Shown here: positions 1 to 8,849 of the stretch, piece after piece
Position numbering within the stretch: position 1 is the first letter of the stretch
Layout: each line of letters begins with the position of its first letter
Source: Candidatus Poribacteria bacterium
GTDB lineage: Bacteria > Poribacteria > WGA-4E > WGA-3G
Length of the DNA stretch: 64,000 bases
NCBI GenBank assembly: GCA_028820845.1
Contig: JAPPII010000037.1
Coordinates: forward strand, 1-64,000
Direction of reading: 5' to 3'
The notes under the pieces: model-generated
Databases searched by the model: none
Told to the model about the DNA's origin: nothing
Seen by the model: the letters and a program-made list of their open reading frames with translations, nothing else
Position numbers and translations under genes: made by a program

Positions 1-23
1 TATCAAATTTGCCGCTAACAAGG

Positions 24-53
24 ATTTAACCAATCCCAAAACTACTTATTGCG
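24..53. repeat. Dispersed repeat, copy 1
   Basis: This stretch carries the core CCCAAAACTACTTATTGCG preceded by ATTTAACCAAT. Near-identical copies lie at 28186-28220, 28323-28344 and 29301-29334. It ends exactly where the serine hydrolase reading frame begins to look like its family, so it may mark the breakpoint that removed the 5' part of that gene. The nature of the repeat is unknown. Confidence 0.6.
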
Positions 54-977
54 TTCAATTTTGAGCCGGGGACAGAATATCTATACAGCAACACAGGGTA
101 CAATCTACTGGCAGAAATCGTCGAAAGGGTAACGGGAGATTCGTTTCGCGAGTGGACGGACATTCATATCTTCAAACCCCTCGGCATGATTCACAGTCAC
201 TTTCACGATGATTATGAAATGATTCTGAAGAACCGAGCGTATTCATATCAAGCCGTTGAAAGTGGTGGGTTTAAACACGCCGTTAACAATACGACTGCCC
301 TCGGTTCAAGTTCCCTCTACTCAACAGTGGAAGACTTGGCGAAGTGGATTTTGAACCTTGAGACTGCAAGTATCGGTGGACGAACAGTGCTTGCGCAGAT
401 GTATCAGCGCGGTGTGCTTAACAATGGAAAACACATTAGTTACGCCTTTGGGTTGAATATCGACGAATACAGAGGGTTGAAAACGGTTGGACACAGCGGA
501 TCATGGCGCGGATTTCGGAGTCATTTGATTCATTTTCCAGATCAGAAATTTGGTGTTGTTATCTTATGCAATCTGGATACCTTTAACCCACTCCGTTTGG
601 CAGAACAGGTTGCGGATATCTATCTTGCCGATGCCCTTGCCCCTATAGAAACATCTGAGTCAGATAAAACGGAAGAATCTGCTGAAGATACCAAGTCTGA
701 ACCGCTGGCACCAGAACAGTTGGTAGAATTCGAGGGTGATTATTATACCGACGAACTTGATACAACGTATACCATTCGTGTGTGTGGGAATCAACTTGTG
801 GCACAACACAGGCGGCATGATGATATATTGCTGACTTATGCCGACGATCATTTCGTTGGGGATGTGTGGTTTTTTCCAGAGGTGCGTTTTACACGGGATG
901 ATACCGGACGCGTTGCGGGATTTAGGCTGACTGGCGGCCGAGTTAGAAACTTATACTTTGAGAAAAAGACACATTAA
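54..977 (+). pseudogene. Serine hydrolase (class C beta-lactamase-like), 5'-truncated
   Basis: The readable frame starts near position 54 and gives FEPGTEYLYSNTGYNLL, the segment around the YxN catalytic tyrosine motif of the beta-lactamase/PBP4-like family (YSN here). Downstream it has a conserved SSLYST segment and an HSG motif in the place of the KTG triad. It ends in an extra C-terminal domain of about 120 residues like that of many esterase-type members. The N-terminal SxxK nucleophile region is missing, because an in-frame TAA at 27-29 lies inside a dispersed repeat joined to the gene. The first ATG (186) lies after the YSN motif, so a product from it could not be catalytic. I read it as a remnant, although the missing part could lie beyond the window edge if the repeat is an insertion. 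Confidence 0.75.
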
Positions 978-1300
978 TAGAAGGTTTGGCTCATGTCAAG
1001 ACTAAGTGCGAACGGAAAATTAAACCAGCGTGTTTACTGACTTCGTTAGAGCAATAGCACGTACTTTTTACATGAGCCGAAGGTTTTCAAGAATAGAAGG
1101 TTTTCAAGGGTGACACCAATTTATGACCAGACCTCAAGATGATTCCCAACTCAAGTCCTACAATGCCCTGATAGTTATTTAGCGGATATTCAAATATAGT
1201 GGCAAAATTGCCTTTCAAATCATCTTTGGTTCCTTTTTTCTTGACATCTGAACAAAATGTTATATAATGAAAAAATTAAACGATATGTGGAATTTAACCC
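978..1300. other. Intergenic region with a spaced inverted repeat
   Basis: No gene is seen. A 9-bp inverted repeat (GGCTCATGT at 988-996, ACATGAGCC at 1070-1078) encloses about 73 bp, and GAAGGTTTTCAAG-type words are repeated near 1080-1110. The right part holds the promoter of the next gene. Confidence 0.5.
1241..1268 (+). promoter_or_regulatory. Sigma70-type promoter for the antitoxin-like gene
   Basis: TTGACA (1241-1246) and TATAAT (1263-1268) are both exact consensus hexamers with a 16-bp spacer. They lie 33 bp before the ATG at 1301. Confidence 0.8.
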
Positions 1301-1501
1301 ATGAAAGCAGAATATGATTTTTCAAAAGGAGAGCGCGGTAAATTCCACCAACCCAAAGCCGTTTTCAGTCTCCCGATCTATTTAGAGAAAGACGTTGATG
1401 GGTTCATGCGCAAACTAGCTGATGAGAAGGGTAAAGACGTTAGCGAACTGGTCAATGAATGGCTGCGCGGTAATATGCAACTGATTCAAAGCATTCAATG
1501 A
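1301..1501 (+). CDS. Small antitoxin-like protein (MKxEYDFSKGxRGKF family)
   Basis: This 66-residue protein begins MKAEYDFSKGERGKF and continues with FSLPIYLEKDVDGF and SELVNEWL. That is the layout of a widespread family of small predicted ribbon-helix-helix antitoxins: a short beta strand (FSLPIYL), then two helices. It has its own consensus promoter. No recognisable toxin follows. Downstream there is only a 29-codon open stretch (1502-1591) and then the restriction-like gene at 1612, so the toxin is either missing or replaced. Family placement rests on the N-terminal motif; function is inferred. Confidence 0.65.
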   Translation: MKAEYDFSKGERGKFHQPKAVFSLPIYLEKDVDGFMRKLADEKGKDVSELVNEWLRGNMQLIQSIQ

Positions 1502-1611
1502 ATGCCCCAAACCGATCCTTTCGCTTTGAGGGGATTTGAGGCCGCGGGTTTTGGTAAACCCTACCGTAATCGAATTTTTCGTTGGAATTGAAAGGAATGA
1601 TTTGCTAAACA

Positions 1612-2664
1612 ATGACACTTCAGGAACATATTGACGACATACGCGACAATCTGGAAAAAAGTTTGTTTACAAGTGAAGCAGCACGTTCTACTGGGATTGT
1701 ACTTAGACTGCTTGATGCCCTAAATTGGCCGACATTCAATCCACAGGTTATTATGCCTGAATATTCGGTAGGCGGAGGGAGGGTCGACTTTGCCCTATGC
1801 CATCCATCATCAAAACCTCTTATTTTTATTGAAGTGAAGCAGCCAGAAACATTGGAAGGTGGGGAAAAACAACTCTTTGAATACGCTTTTCACGAAGGAG
1901 TGCCAATCGTTATTCTGACTGACGGTCAAAAATGGAGATTTTTTCACCCTATAGGAGAAGGGGATTACCGTGAACGCAAAGTTTACGAACTGGATCTGAT
2001 AAAAAATAACATTGAGGAAAGTGTAGAGCGTCTTAACAGATACCTCAACTACGAGTCAATACGCACGGGCGAAGGAGTTGAGGCAATCAAGGCAGATTAT
2101 GAGGAAGTTGTTCGCCAGAGACAAGTTACAACGCGATTACCAGAGGCATGGAGCAAATTGGTAGAGGAAACAGATGAATTTCTGATAGATATCGTAGCAG
2201 AAAAAACTGAAAGTCTATGTAAGTATAGACCAACCGATGAACAAGTGTTGGATTTTCTGAAAAGTCTAAAAAGAGAAACCGAACTGGACAGGCGAGAAAC
2301 CTCCGCTCCATCTGTGCAACCGACACAACCCAGGCCGCGTAGAAAACAGACTCGTCTTGTTGTTACCATGCCCAATAGACACAAGATTGAGGATCGTAAC
2401 GCAAGTAATACTTTCTGTGAAGTGATCGAAGAGATAGGTATAGAGATCGTAAGCAGTTTTAACCTCAGACTTTGTGCAGCTTCTCTCATAACCCCTATAG
2501 GAGATTGGCAAGAAAAAGGATATAAACTACAGAAACGTAAGTCTAAATGCGGTAGGTATTACATAACAACACATGGTAGTGTAAAAACTTTAGCAGATAA
2601 ATTAAAAGAAATCGCCGAAAAACTTGAGGGCAACATGACAGTAGAAATAATTGCTAAATCATGA
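1612..2664 (+). CDS. Stand-alone type I restriction R-subunit N-domain-like nuclease
   Basis: This 350-residue protein opens with a domain like the N-terminus of HsdR. A helical start is followed by VDFAL and FIEVKQPE, which supply the D and ExK of a PD-(D/E)XK nuclease core (about residues 55-85), then a GVPIVILTDGQKWRFF strand pair typical of the family. There is no helicase part. From about residue 225 there is a basic, Pro-rich linker and then an unidentified C-terminal domain of about 100 residues (TMPNRHKIED to VEIIAKS) that could bind DNA. Predicted proteins of this kind are common in defence islands. No methyltransferase or specificity gene is adjacent, so a restriction role is not shown. 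Confidence 0.7.
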   Translation: MTLQEHIDDIRDNLEKSLFTSEAARSTGIVLRLLDALNWPTFNPQVIMPEYSVGGGRVDFALCHPSSKPLIFIEVKQPETLEGGEKQLFEYAFHEGVPIVILTDGQKWRFFHPIGEGDYRERKVYELDLIKNNIEESVERLNRYLNYESIRTGEGVEAIKADYEEVVRQRQVTTRLPEAWSKLVEETDEFLIDIVAEKTESLCKYRPTDEQVLDFLKSLKRETELDRRETSAPSVQPTQPRPRRKQTRLVVTMPNRHKIEDRNASNTFCEVIEEIGIEIVSSFNLRLCAASLITPIGDWQEKGYKLQKRKSKCGRYYITTHGSVKTLADKLKEIAEKLEGNMTVEIIAKS

Positions 2665-2727
2665 AATTGGCAGACATATTACCCTTGTTTATTTCCTATA
2701 TTCACACTCTCCCTGAGGAATATAACG

Positions 2728-3807
2728 ATGGCCCAAACAGAAACTTTTAAATATCACCAGAAACCGTCCGTTATCGACTGTGATATTCATAACACTCTTG
2801 CCTCTGAGACGGTGTTGTATCCGTATCTCTCTGAACGGTGGCGGAAGCATCATGGGATGGTAGGGACAACAGATCGCGTCGGGGCATATATCCCTCGCGC
2901 TCACCCCTTCGGTGCGAGATACGACGCGTGGACTCCCTCTGGACACCGTCCAGGATCTGATCTCGACTTTTTGCGTGAGCAGCTACTGGACGCATTCAAC
3001 ATCGAATATGGTATCCTTAACTGCTTGACACCGGTCTGTGAGATGCCTAACCTTGCTTTTGCAGCGGCATGGGCAAGAGCTGTGAACGACTGGCAAATCG
3101 AAGAGTGGCTTGAAAAAGAACCGAGACTCCGCGCCTCAATGATCGTCGCGTGTGATGACGCTGAATTCACGACTGCGGAGATCAAGCGACTTGCAGAGCA
3201 TCCGGGATTCGTGCAAATACTATTGCTTGCCCGAACGATGGAACCGTTGGGACGACGTAGGTACTGGAAGATGTACGAGGCGGCGGTGGAACACGACCTG
3301 CCCATCGGGATTCACTTCACGGGTGTCGGTGTGGGCCCGATTACTGCTGTCGGTAGACCCTCACACTATATCGAAGACCACGCAGGAATGACACAGGCGT
3401 TTCAGACACAGGTCACCAGTCTCGTTTGTGAAGGCGTTTTTGAAGAATTTCCGACGTTAAAAGTCGCCCTCATTGAAGGCGGTTTCGCTTGGCTGCCACC
3501 GCTGATGTGGCGACTCGATCGGTCATGGAAAAAACTACACGACGAAGTGCCTGAACTGAAACGGCTGCCCTCCGAGTATATCCGCGATCACTTTTGGATT
3601 ACGACACAGCCGATTGAAGAACCTCCGAAACAAGAATACTTCGATCAACTTCTCGCGCAGCTGGACTTAGATGATAAGTTGATGTTTGCGACTGACTATC
3701 CACACTGGGACTTTGACTCACCCGAACAAGCACTTCCGAAAAATCTTGCGCCGTCTCTGAAACGGAAAATCATGGCGGAAAATGCGCGTGCCTTTTATCG
3801 ATTTTAA
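2728..3807 (+). CDS. Metal-dependent amidohydrolase (amidohydrolase-2 family)
   Basis: This 359-residue TIM-barrel hydrolase of the ACMSD/amidohydrolase-2 type carries the expected metal-ligand motifs in order: DCDIH near residue 18 (the D-x-H signature), IGIHFTG near 190, the ALIEGGFAWLP segment near 250 and ATDYPHWD near 330. The family decarboxylates or hydrolyses aromatic or acyclic acids with one divalent metal; the substrate cannot be told from sequence. GAGGA about 9 bases upstream supports this ATG. The next gene follows after 11 bases in the same direction, which suggests co-transcription. Confidence 0.85.
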   Translation: MAQTETFKYHQKPSVIDCDIHNTLASETVLYPYLSERWRKHHGMVGTTDRVGAYIPRAHPFGARYDAWTPSGHRPGSDLDFLREQLLDAFNIEYGILNCLTPVCEMPNLAFAAAWARAVNDWQIEEWLEKEPRLRASMIVACDDAEFTTAEIKRLAEHPGFVQILLLARTMEPLGRRRYWKMYEAAVEHDLPIGIHFTGVGVGPITAVGRPSHYIEDHAGMTQAFQTQVTSLVCEGVFEEFPTLKVALIEGGFAWLPPLMWRLDRSWKKLHDEVPELKRLPSEYIRDHFWITTQPIEEPPKQEYFDQLLAQLDLDDKLMFATDYPHWDFDSPEQALPKNLAPSLKRKIMAENARAFYRF

Positions 3808-3818
3808 GAGGCGAACCA

Positions 3819-4559
3819 ATGGCATCCCAATCCTCAAAAATTGAATGGACCGAGTCTACATGGAATCCTATCCGTGGCTGCACACGTGTATCAGATGGCT
3901 GCCGGTTTTGTTACGCCGAACGGATAGCGGCACGATTTTCGGGTAAAGGTATGGCTTATGAAGGTTTGGCAGAAAATACTAAATCGGGACCGCGGTGGAC
4001 CAACGAGGTACGCCCTGTTCCGGAGCTGCTTAACGAACCGCTGAAATGGAAAAAACCACGGCGAATTTTCGTCAATTCCATGAGCGATATGTTTCATGAA
4101 AAAATTGAATTGTCCTACATTCAAAAAGTCTTCTCCGTCATGGAACAGGCACATTGGCATGAATTCCAAGTTTTAACAAAACGGGCGGAACGCTTGCTGG
4201 AATTCAGTCCGAAGCTGCCGTGGCCGTCAAATGTTTGGATGGGAGTTAGCGTCGAAGACAGTCGCGTAACACATCGGATTGATGCTCTCAGCCAAACCGA
4301 TGCCTATATCAAATTTCTCTCACTGGAACCACTGCTTGGCGCACTTCCAAATTTAGCGTTGGACGGAATAGATTGGGTGATTGTAGGTGGAGAATCAGGT
4401 CCCGGCGCACGTGACATGAAAAAAGATTGGGTGATCGATATCCGTGAACAATGTGCAGATGCTAAAGTGGCATTCTTCTTTAAGCAGTGGGGCGGCAAAC
4501 GCAAATCGAAAACAGGACGGGAATTAGACGGACAAACTTATGACGAAATGCCGGTTTGA
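3819..4559 (+). CDS. Phage Gp37/Gp68-like (DUF5131) Cys-motif protein
   Basis: The N-terminus IEWTESTWNPIRGC followed by C-x6-C-x2-C (CTRVSDGCRFC) and YAERIAARF is diagnostic of the Gp37/Gp68 (DUF5131) family. These proteins resemble radical-SAM enzymes in their cysteine cluster and barrel-like body (FVNSMSDMFHE, FQVLTKRAERL, LEPLLG, VIVGGESGPGAR). At 246 residues it is full length. The biochemical role is unknown. Family members often sit beside a three-Cys-motif partner (TcmP), which is not seen here. AAGAGGCG lies before the ATG. No phage genes surround it. Confidence 0.85.
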   Translation: MASQSSKIEWTESTWNPIRGCTRVSDGCRFCYAERIAARFSGKGMAYEGLAENTKSGPRWTNEVRPVPELLNEPLKWKKPRRIFVNSMSDMFHEKIELSYIQKVFSVMEQAHWHEFQVLTKRAERLLEFSPKLPWPSNVWMGVSVEDSRVTHRIDALSQTDAYIKFLSLEPLLGALPNLALDGIDWVIVGGESGPGARDMKKDWVIDIREQCADAKVAFFFKQWGGKRKSKTGRELDGQTYDEMPV

Positions 4560-4596
4560 GTTATCCCAAAATCCGGCACTTCAGGACAGCATCATC

Positions 4597-5040
4597 TTAG
4601 ACTCTTGGCAAATCATCAGAAAGTAATGCCTCAGAGACAGATTTTTTTGTTGATTCGCGTTCTGGACGCTCAACATGAAAATAACGGAACCAATCTTTGA
4701 AATCTTCGGAGAGGAAATTGCCTTCATACTCTTCTTTGAACCGATCATGGAACTCTTCCATATAGACTCGCAGATAAGCACTGGCACGCTCAAGTGCTTT
4801 CCAATCAAAAAGGTTTGAGGGCATCTCAACTACCCCACCTTCAAGCATATTTCGCCGCATCTCTAAGTAGTAGGCATAGCGAGCCCCCATTACAAAATCA
4901 ACCAGTCTGTCAATAATCTTTGCGGGAATCTCAGTGAGGCGTCCTTTAAGAAATTTACGCTGAACTCCCATCTCCCTTTCCAGATCTCGGTTGAGCATAA
5001 ATCCGATAACAACATCAAAAATTTTGTCTACTGCTTTCAT
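4597..5040 (-). CDS. Hypothetical protein
   Basis: This is a 147-residue soluble protein, mostly helical and rich in charged residues (ERASAYLRVYMEEFHDRFKEEYEGN; ends in SDDLPRV). No signal peptide or membrane segment is visible, and I do not recognise the family. It converges on the Gp37/Gp68-like gene with a 37-bp gap. Codon use is regular across the frame, which favours a real gene over a shadow. Confidence 0.55.
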   Translation of the reverse strand: MKAVDKIFDVVIGFMLNRDLEREMGVQRKFLKGRLTEIPAKIIDRLVDFVMGARYAYYLEMRRNMLEGGVVEMPSNLFDWKALERASAYLRVYMEEFHDRFKEEYEGNFLSEDFKDWFRYFHVERPERESTKKSVSEALLSDDLPRV

Positions 5041-5061
5041 TCGTTTTCGTTTGTCCTTTAC

Positions 5062-5429
5062 TGTATAACATGAGTTTGATAAAAGTGGAATGTCGGGTTT
5101 CGCTACCGCTATTTAGGCAGAAAATGCCTTTAAAAAAACGACATATTTGTCCAAATTATAGGGTTTTTCATGTGTATCTACCGCTCTACCCGACCTACGA
5201 TTTTATTTTCAAACTCACGTTGTATAAGAAATTATAAACGCAATATCCGATTGGGGACCCAATTCGTGCGAATTTTCATTTTTGTGGATACCAATTCTAA
5301 CATTAATGTGCAAATCCGTCAACCAGAAAATTAAATTTTACAGAACTCATGTAAAATTGAGGCGAGACTCCTATCTTTGGATAACACAAGTACTGACCGC
5401 GATACGATCCGTGCGGTTAGAAACCGCAC
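5062..5429. repeat. Intergenic repeats: MITE-like inverted repeat and GCGGTT hairpin
   Basis: The 521-bp gap before 5562 has no gene. It holds a spaced inverted repeat (about 17 bp, GTATAACATGAGTTTGA near 5063-5079 and its approximate complement at 5209-5226). Inside that pair is a GTCGGG/CCCGAC pair, which together resemble a small non-autonomous element of about 165 bp. At 5411-5429 lies the perfect hairpin GTGCGGTTAGAAACCGCAC followed by CTACC. The same hairpin recurs at 34656 and 46699, with GC-swapped forms at 37904, 48720 and 49006. Confidence 0.55.
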
Positions 5430-5561
5430 CTACCAGTAGCGTGCGTAAACCGTTATTTTAGTAAAGAACATAGACAGAGAGTCTATTTTAACGATGCCTT
5501 ATAAATACGCTTTCCCCGAATTTCGATTGCACTCCAATCCGAATTCTGCTATAGTTATACT

Positions 5562-6296
5562 ATGCTTATATTTTATCTGGCAATTGCGGTGGTGACAGTC
5601 CCACTCGGTGCCGGTATCGCTTTTGTATCCCAGGGGCAACAAAAACACTTTGGAAATGTTTTCGGGGTAATCGCCGGTTCAGTACTCGGTGTCGTTTTGG
5701 TAATGATGCTGCACCTCTACACTGAAGTAGGATACGTTACAATCCTCGTGATGTGGGGTGGATTCTTTCTAATTTCAGCGATCGAACACCTAACACACCG
5801 AGGCGATGAAAACGAGCAGAATACTAACAGTAGATGGGGCATCAACCTAACAGTGCTGGGTTTATCGCTCCACTCGCTTGCAGACGGTTTCAATTTGGTT
5901 ATCGCAGCAAGAGAAGAGATACTCGGTGGTGCGCTTGCATTCGGTATATTAATGCATCGCTTGCCAGTCGGGACACTTATCACTGTCGCGCTTCTCCGAA
6001 ACCAGAGTGTTGGTAAGGTATTTGTGCAATTGAGTCCGCTGATATTTGGACCGGTTGTCGGTGCGCTACTCGGCGAACAATTGCTTCAAGGTACTTTTGA
6101 AGCACTGATCCACTATCTGACAGCATTCGCTGCGGGGACGCTCTTGCACGTTGTAATGGACGGGTTTCGCGGGAAGTATACCGCCGAAAGTACTGATTTG
6201 AGTCGCATTGCGAAAGTTCTGTTTGTCATCGGCTTCGTCCTGACCTTTTGCGCGATCTATTTTTTGCAGGAATTTGAGAGTGGACATGTTCACTAA
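5562..6296 (+). CDS. ZIP-family-like metal transporter
   Basis: This 244-residue membrane protein has about seven or eight hydrophobic segments. The paired signature helices LGLSLHSLADGFNL and GILMHRLPVGTL match the histidine-bearing helices IV and V of ZIP transporters, where HxxxDG and H(R/E)xP line the metal path. A short charged loop (HRGDENEQNTNSRW) separates the two halves. It is expected in the cytoplasmic membrane for divalent metal uptake; the ion is unknown. No Shine-Dalgarno sequence precedes the ATG, and a TATACT-like box overlaps it, so the transcript may be leaderless or the start may lie slightly downstream. The next gene follows 26 bases later. Confidence 0.75.
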   Translation: MLIFYLAIAVVTVPLGAGIAFVSQGQQKHFGNVFGVIAGSVLGVVLVMMLHLYTEVGYVTILVMWGGFFLISAIEHLTHRGDENEQNTNSRWGINLTVLGLSLHSLADGFNLVIAAREEILGGALAFGILMHRLPVGTLITVALLRNQSVGKVFVQLSPLIFGPVVGALLGEQLLQGTFEALIHYLTAFAAGTLLHVVMDGFRGKYTAESTDLSRIAKVLFVIGFVLTFCAIYFLQEFESGHVH

Positions 6297-6322
6297 AAGG
6301 TGCTAAAAGGATAAAACGCCTG

Positions 6323-8830
6323 ATGTCTGAAAACAAAACAGCATATAAAAGCGGCGTTCCTGTTTTCATCGCTGCGCTCTGCCTCCTGATATTCGCCGCG
6401 CCCGTGAGAAGCAACGAGATTCCGATTGCAGTATCAGGGCAACCGAGGGCAACGCTTCAGATTGGGGCGAACGCTTCGGCACAAGAGGTTTTCGCGGCTG
6501 AGGAGATCCAAACCTTTATCGAGCAATTCGCGGGTGCTAAACTCGACATCCGCACCAATCGACAACAGACAGAAACCCCGACGGTGATTGTGTTAGGCAC
6601 CCCAAAATCGAACCCGACAATTGCACAATTACAGGCAGACACAGGACTTTCATTAGGGGCAGCACTTGGAGATGAAGGTTATCATATCAAAACAATAGAA
6701 GTCGGGACTGAAATCGTTATCGTTGTCACTGCACATACGGAAAGAGGGGTCCTCTACGGTGCGTACGGTTTCATCGAAAACTGTATTACAGCGTTGACGG
6801 GTTTGATACCGGTGCATCCAGAGGTAGCGGTTGCCGAGGCGCGAGCCCTACTTGTGCCGTTTATAGATGAGACATCGGCTCCGTTTTACCCTGTGCGCGC
6901 TGTGTTAGAGATAGAGGACCCGGACTGGCTGGCGCGTCATCGCGTCAATATGAGTGGTGGCGAAGGCGTATGGACGGGTACTGGTATTGAAGACGGGTTT
7001 GGAACGGCGTTCAAATATGTTGACACGCCTGCATTTGAGGCGTTGCAAGATGAACCGATAGAACAACGCCGAGAACGTATTGCGATCCTACAAGATCGGT
7101 TCGATGCCCTGAAGCGGCGCGGAATTGATGCCTATCTCTTTATGTATGTAACGGGTGAACCGACAGAGGCATTGATTCAACAACGTCCCGATGTTCTGGG
7201 ACCTGCGGTAGCCTATGGGGCATCTCGGAACGAAGTGTCTTATCGTCCGTTTTGCTGGTCGAAACCTGAATTTCATACGCTTGCGAGGGAACTCATTCAG
7301 GCGATTGTGCGTACCTATCCTGCGCTTGGTGGCTTCCATCTCCGTTCTTGGGGACACGAGACGCGGGCATGCGATTGCCCAGATTGTGGCGACAGAACAG
7401 AACAAGGACAAGCAAAACTCTGGCAGGTCTATTTCACAATCATTAACGCTGCGCGGCAGATACGCCCGGATTTCAAATTCTATATCTCTGGATATGACAG
7501 CAGCTGGCTTAAGGACGCAGCGGGTATTTACGCCCGGCAGTTACCGAAAGGTACGATTTTCTCGCGGAAATGGGGTGCGGATGGCGAACCGGTCGCTGAT
7601 GCAGGTGTGCCTATCCCGCAAATCAGAGCACTGGGTGAAATGGGACATCGCTTCATCATCCTCTCACACGAAGTGGAAGAAGTGATGCCGCTCTGGATGC
7701 TGGAAAGCGATCTGTTTGTGCAAGGCGTTCGGCAACTCGCCAATAATCCAGAAGTTATCGGTTTAAGTGGATTCACTGTTCAAGGTGCCACACAAGGGTT
7801 GGGATATCTTGATCGACTGGTCAGTGCCCGTCTCAACTGGGATATCGAACTCGACCATTTTCAACTCCTTCAAAACGAATTGACAGCCCGATATGGTCGC
7901 GAAGCGGGATCCAACATTCTGAACGCCTTGCGGGTAAACGGATGGAACATGGCGAGTTACTTTTCGGATTACGCTGGGTCTTTGACCATAGGTGGTACTT
8001 ACGGCAGCGGTTCGGCTGGACTCGCAACACGATTTTGGAATCTGATAGGACCGCGGGCGGTTGAGGATACGTTGGCTATTCCTGAATTAGAGATCGCAAA
8101 AGTTGCGGTGAACCGGTTTACGGCACTTTTGGCACCACAACAACAAGCCGCCAACGAGATACGGGCAGCACGTGAGATCGCAGAACCGTTTGACTCGGAA
8201 GCCACTGAGGACCTACGCGATGCCGTTCATTTGATGGAGTTATGGGTGCTACTTTTTGAGAGTCGTGCTAAATTAGTAGAGGCGATCGCACTCGGCTACG
8301 AACCGGGGACGGAAGAGACAGTCCGTGCGAAACTTACGAGTGCAATAGAGTTTTCAAAATCGATACAACCGCACATAAAAGGGATTGAGGAGTTCGTTCC
8401 GCTTTTCGGATACTCACATCGGACGATTGAAGCGGAACTGTTAAGTACTTTAAACGCGGAAGTCGCTTGGTTGACGAATTTCGATTCCCAGACGCTTCAG
8501 AAATACGATGCGGATTTCTCACCAGAGGAAACCCCCTTCAGCATCTGGGACGTTCACAACTATCCGAACCCCTTGAAGCGAGAAACGACCTTTACCTATC
8601 AGTTATCATTGGATGCAGACGAAGTTTCTATCACAATTTATACGACATCAGGACGAGTCGTAAATGTGCTGAGAGAGGTTTCAGGGAACGAAGGCTACAA
8701 TGAAATAATGTGGGACGCACGAGATGCTGATGGCATGTTGCTTGCCAATGGGGTCTATTTTTACAGAATACGGGCGGTTGCTGGAGAACAGACAACGCAA
8801 ACACTTGGACGTTTAGCAGTGTTAAGATAG
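6323..8830 (+). CDS. Secreted alpha-glucuronidase-like glycoside hydrolase with C-terminal sorting domain
   Basis: This is an 835-residue secreted protein. Residues 1-33 form a signal peptide (VFIAALCLLIFAAPVRS). Residues about 35-150 match the GH67 N-terminal or GH20b-like domain found before glycan-degrading barrels (AAEEIQTFIEQFAGAKL, GDEGYHIKT, GVLYGAYGFIE). The middle is a probable TIM barrel (DAYLFMYVTGEP, GGFHLRSWGHET, a CDCPDC cluster). The last 95 residues are an FlgD/Ig-like sorting domain with NYPNPLKRETTF, EIMWDARDADG and LLANGVYFYRI, as in type IX-like or related surface sorting. The substrate is probably a uronic-acid-containing polysaccharide, by inference. Confidence 0.75.
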   Translation: MSENKTAYKSGVPVFIAALCLLIFAAPVRSNEIPIAVSGQPRATLQIGANASAQEVFAAEEIQTFIEQFAGAKLDIRTNRQQTETPTVIVLGTPKSNPTIAQLQADTGLSLGAALGDEGYHIKTIEVGTEIVIVVTAHTERGVLYGAYGFIENCITALTGLIPVHPEVAVAEARALLVPFIDETSAPFYPVRAVLEIEDPDWLARHRVNMSGGEGVWTGTGIEDGFGTAFKYVDTPAFEALQDEPIEQRRERIAILQDRFDALKRRGIDAYLFMYVTGEPTEALIQQRPDVLGPAVAYGASRNEVSYRPFCWSKPEFHTLARELIQAIVRTYPALGGFHLRSWGHETRACDCPDCGDRTEQGQAKLWQVYFTIINAARQIRPDFKFYISGYDSSWLKDAAGIYARQLPKGTIFSRKWGADGEPVADAGVPIPQIRALGEMGHRFIILSHEVEEVMPLWMLESDLFVQGVRQLANNPEVIGLSGFTVQGATQGLGYLDRLVSARLNWDIELDHFQLLQNELTARYGREAGSNILNALRVNGWNMASYFSDYAGSLTIGGTYGSGSAGLATRFWNLIGPRAVEDTLAIPELEIAKVAVNRFTALLAPQQQAANEIRAAREIAEPFDSEATEDLRDAVHLMELWVLLFESRAKLVEAIALGYEPGTEETVRAKLTSAIEFSKSIQPHIKGIEEFVPLFGYSHRTIEAELLSTLNAEVAWLTNFDSQTLQKYDADFSPEETPFSIWDVHNYPNPLKRETTFTYQLSLDADEVSITIYTTSGRVVNVLREVSGNEGYNEIMWDARDADGMLLANGVYFYRIRAVAGEQTTQTLGRLAVLR

Positions 8831-8849
8831 TTAGTAAAGGAGGCTAACG

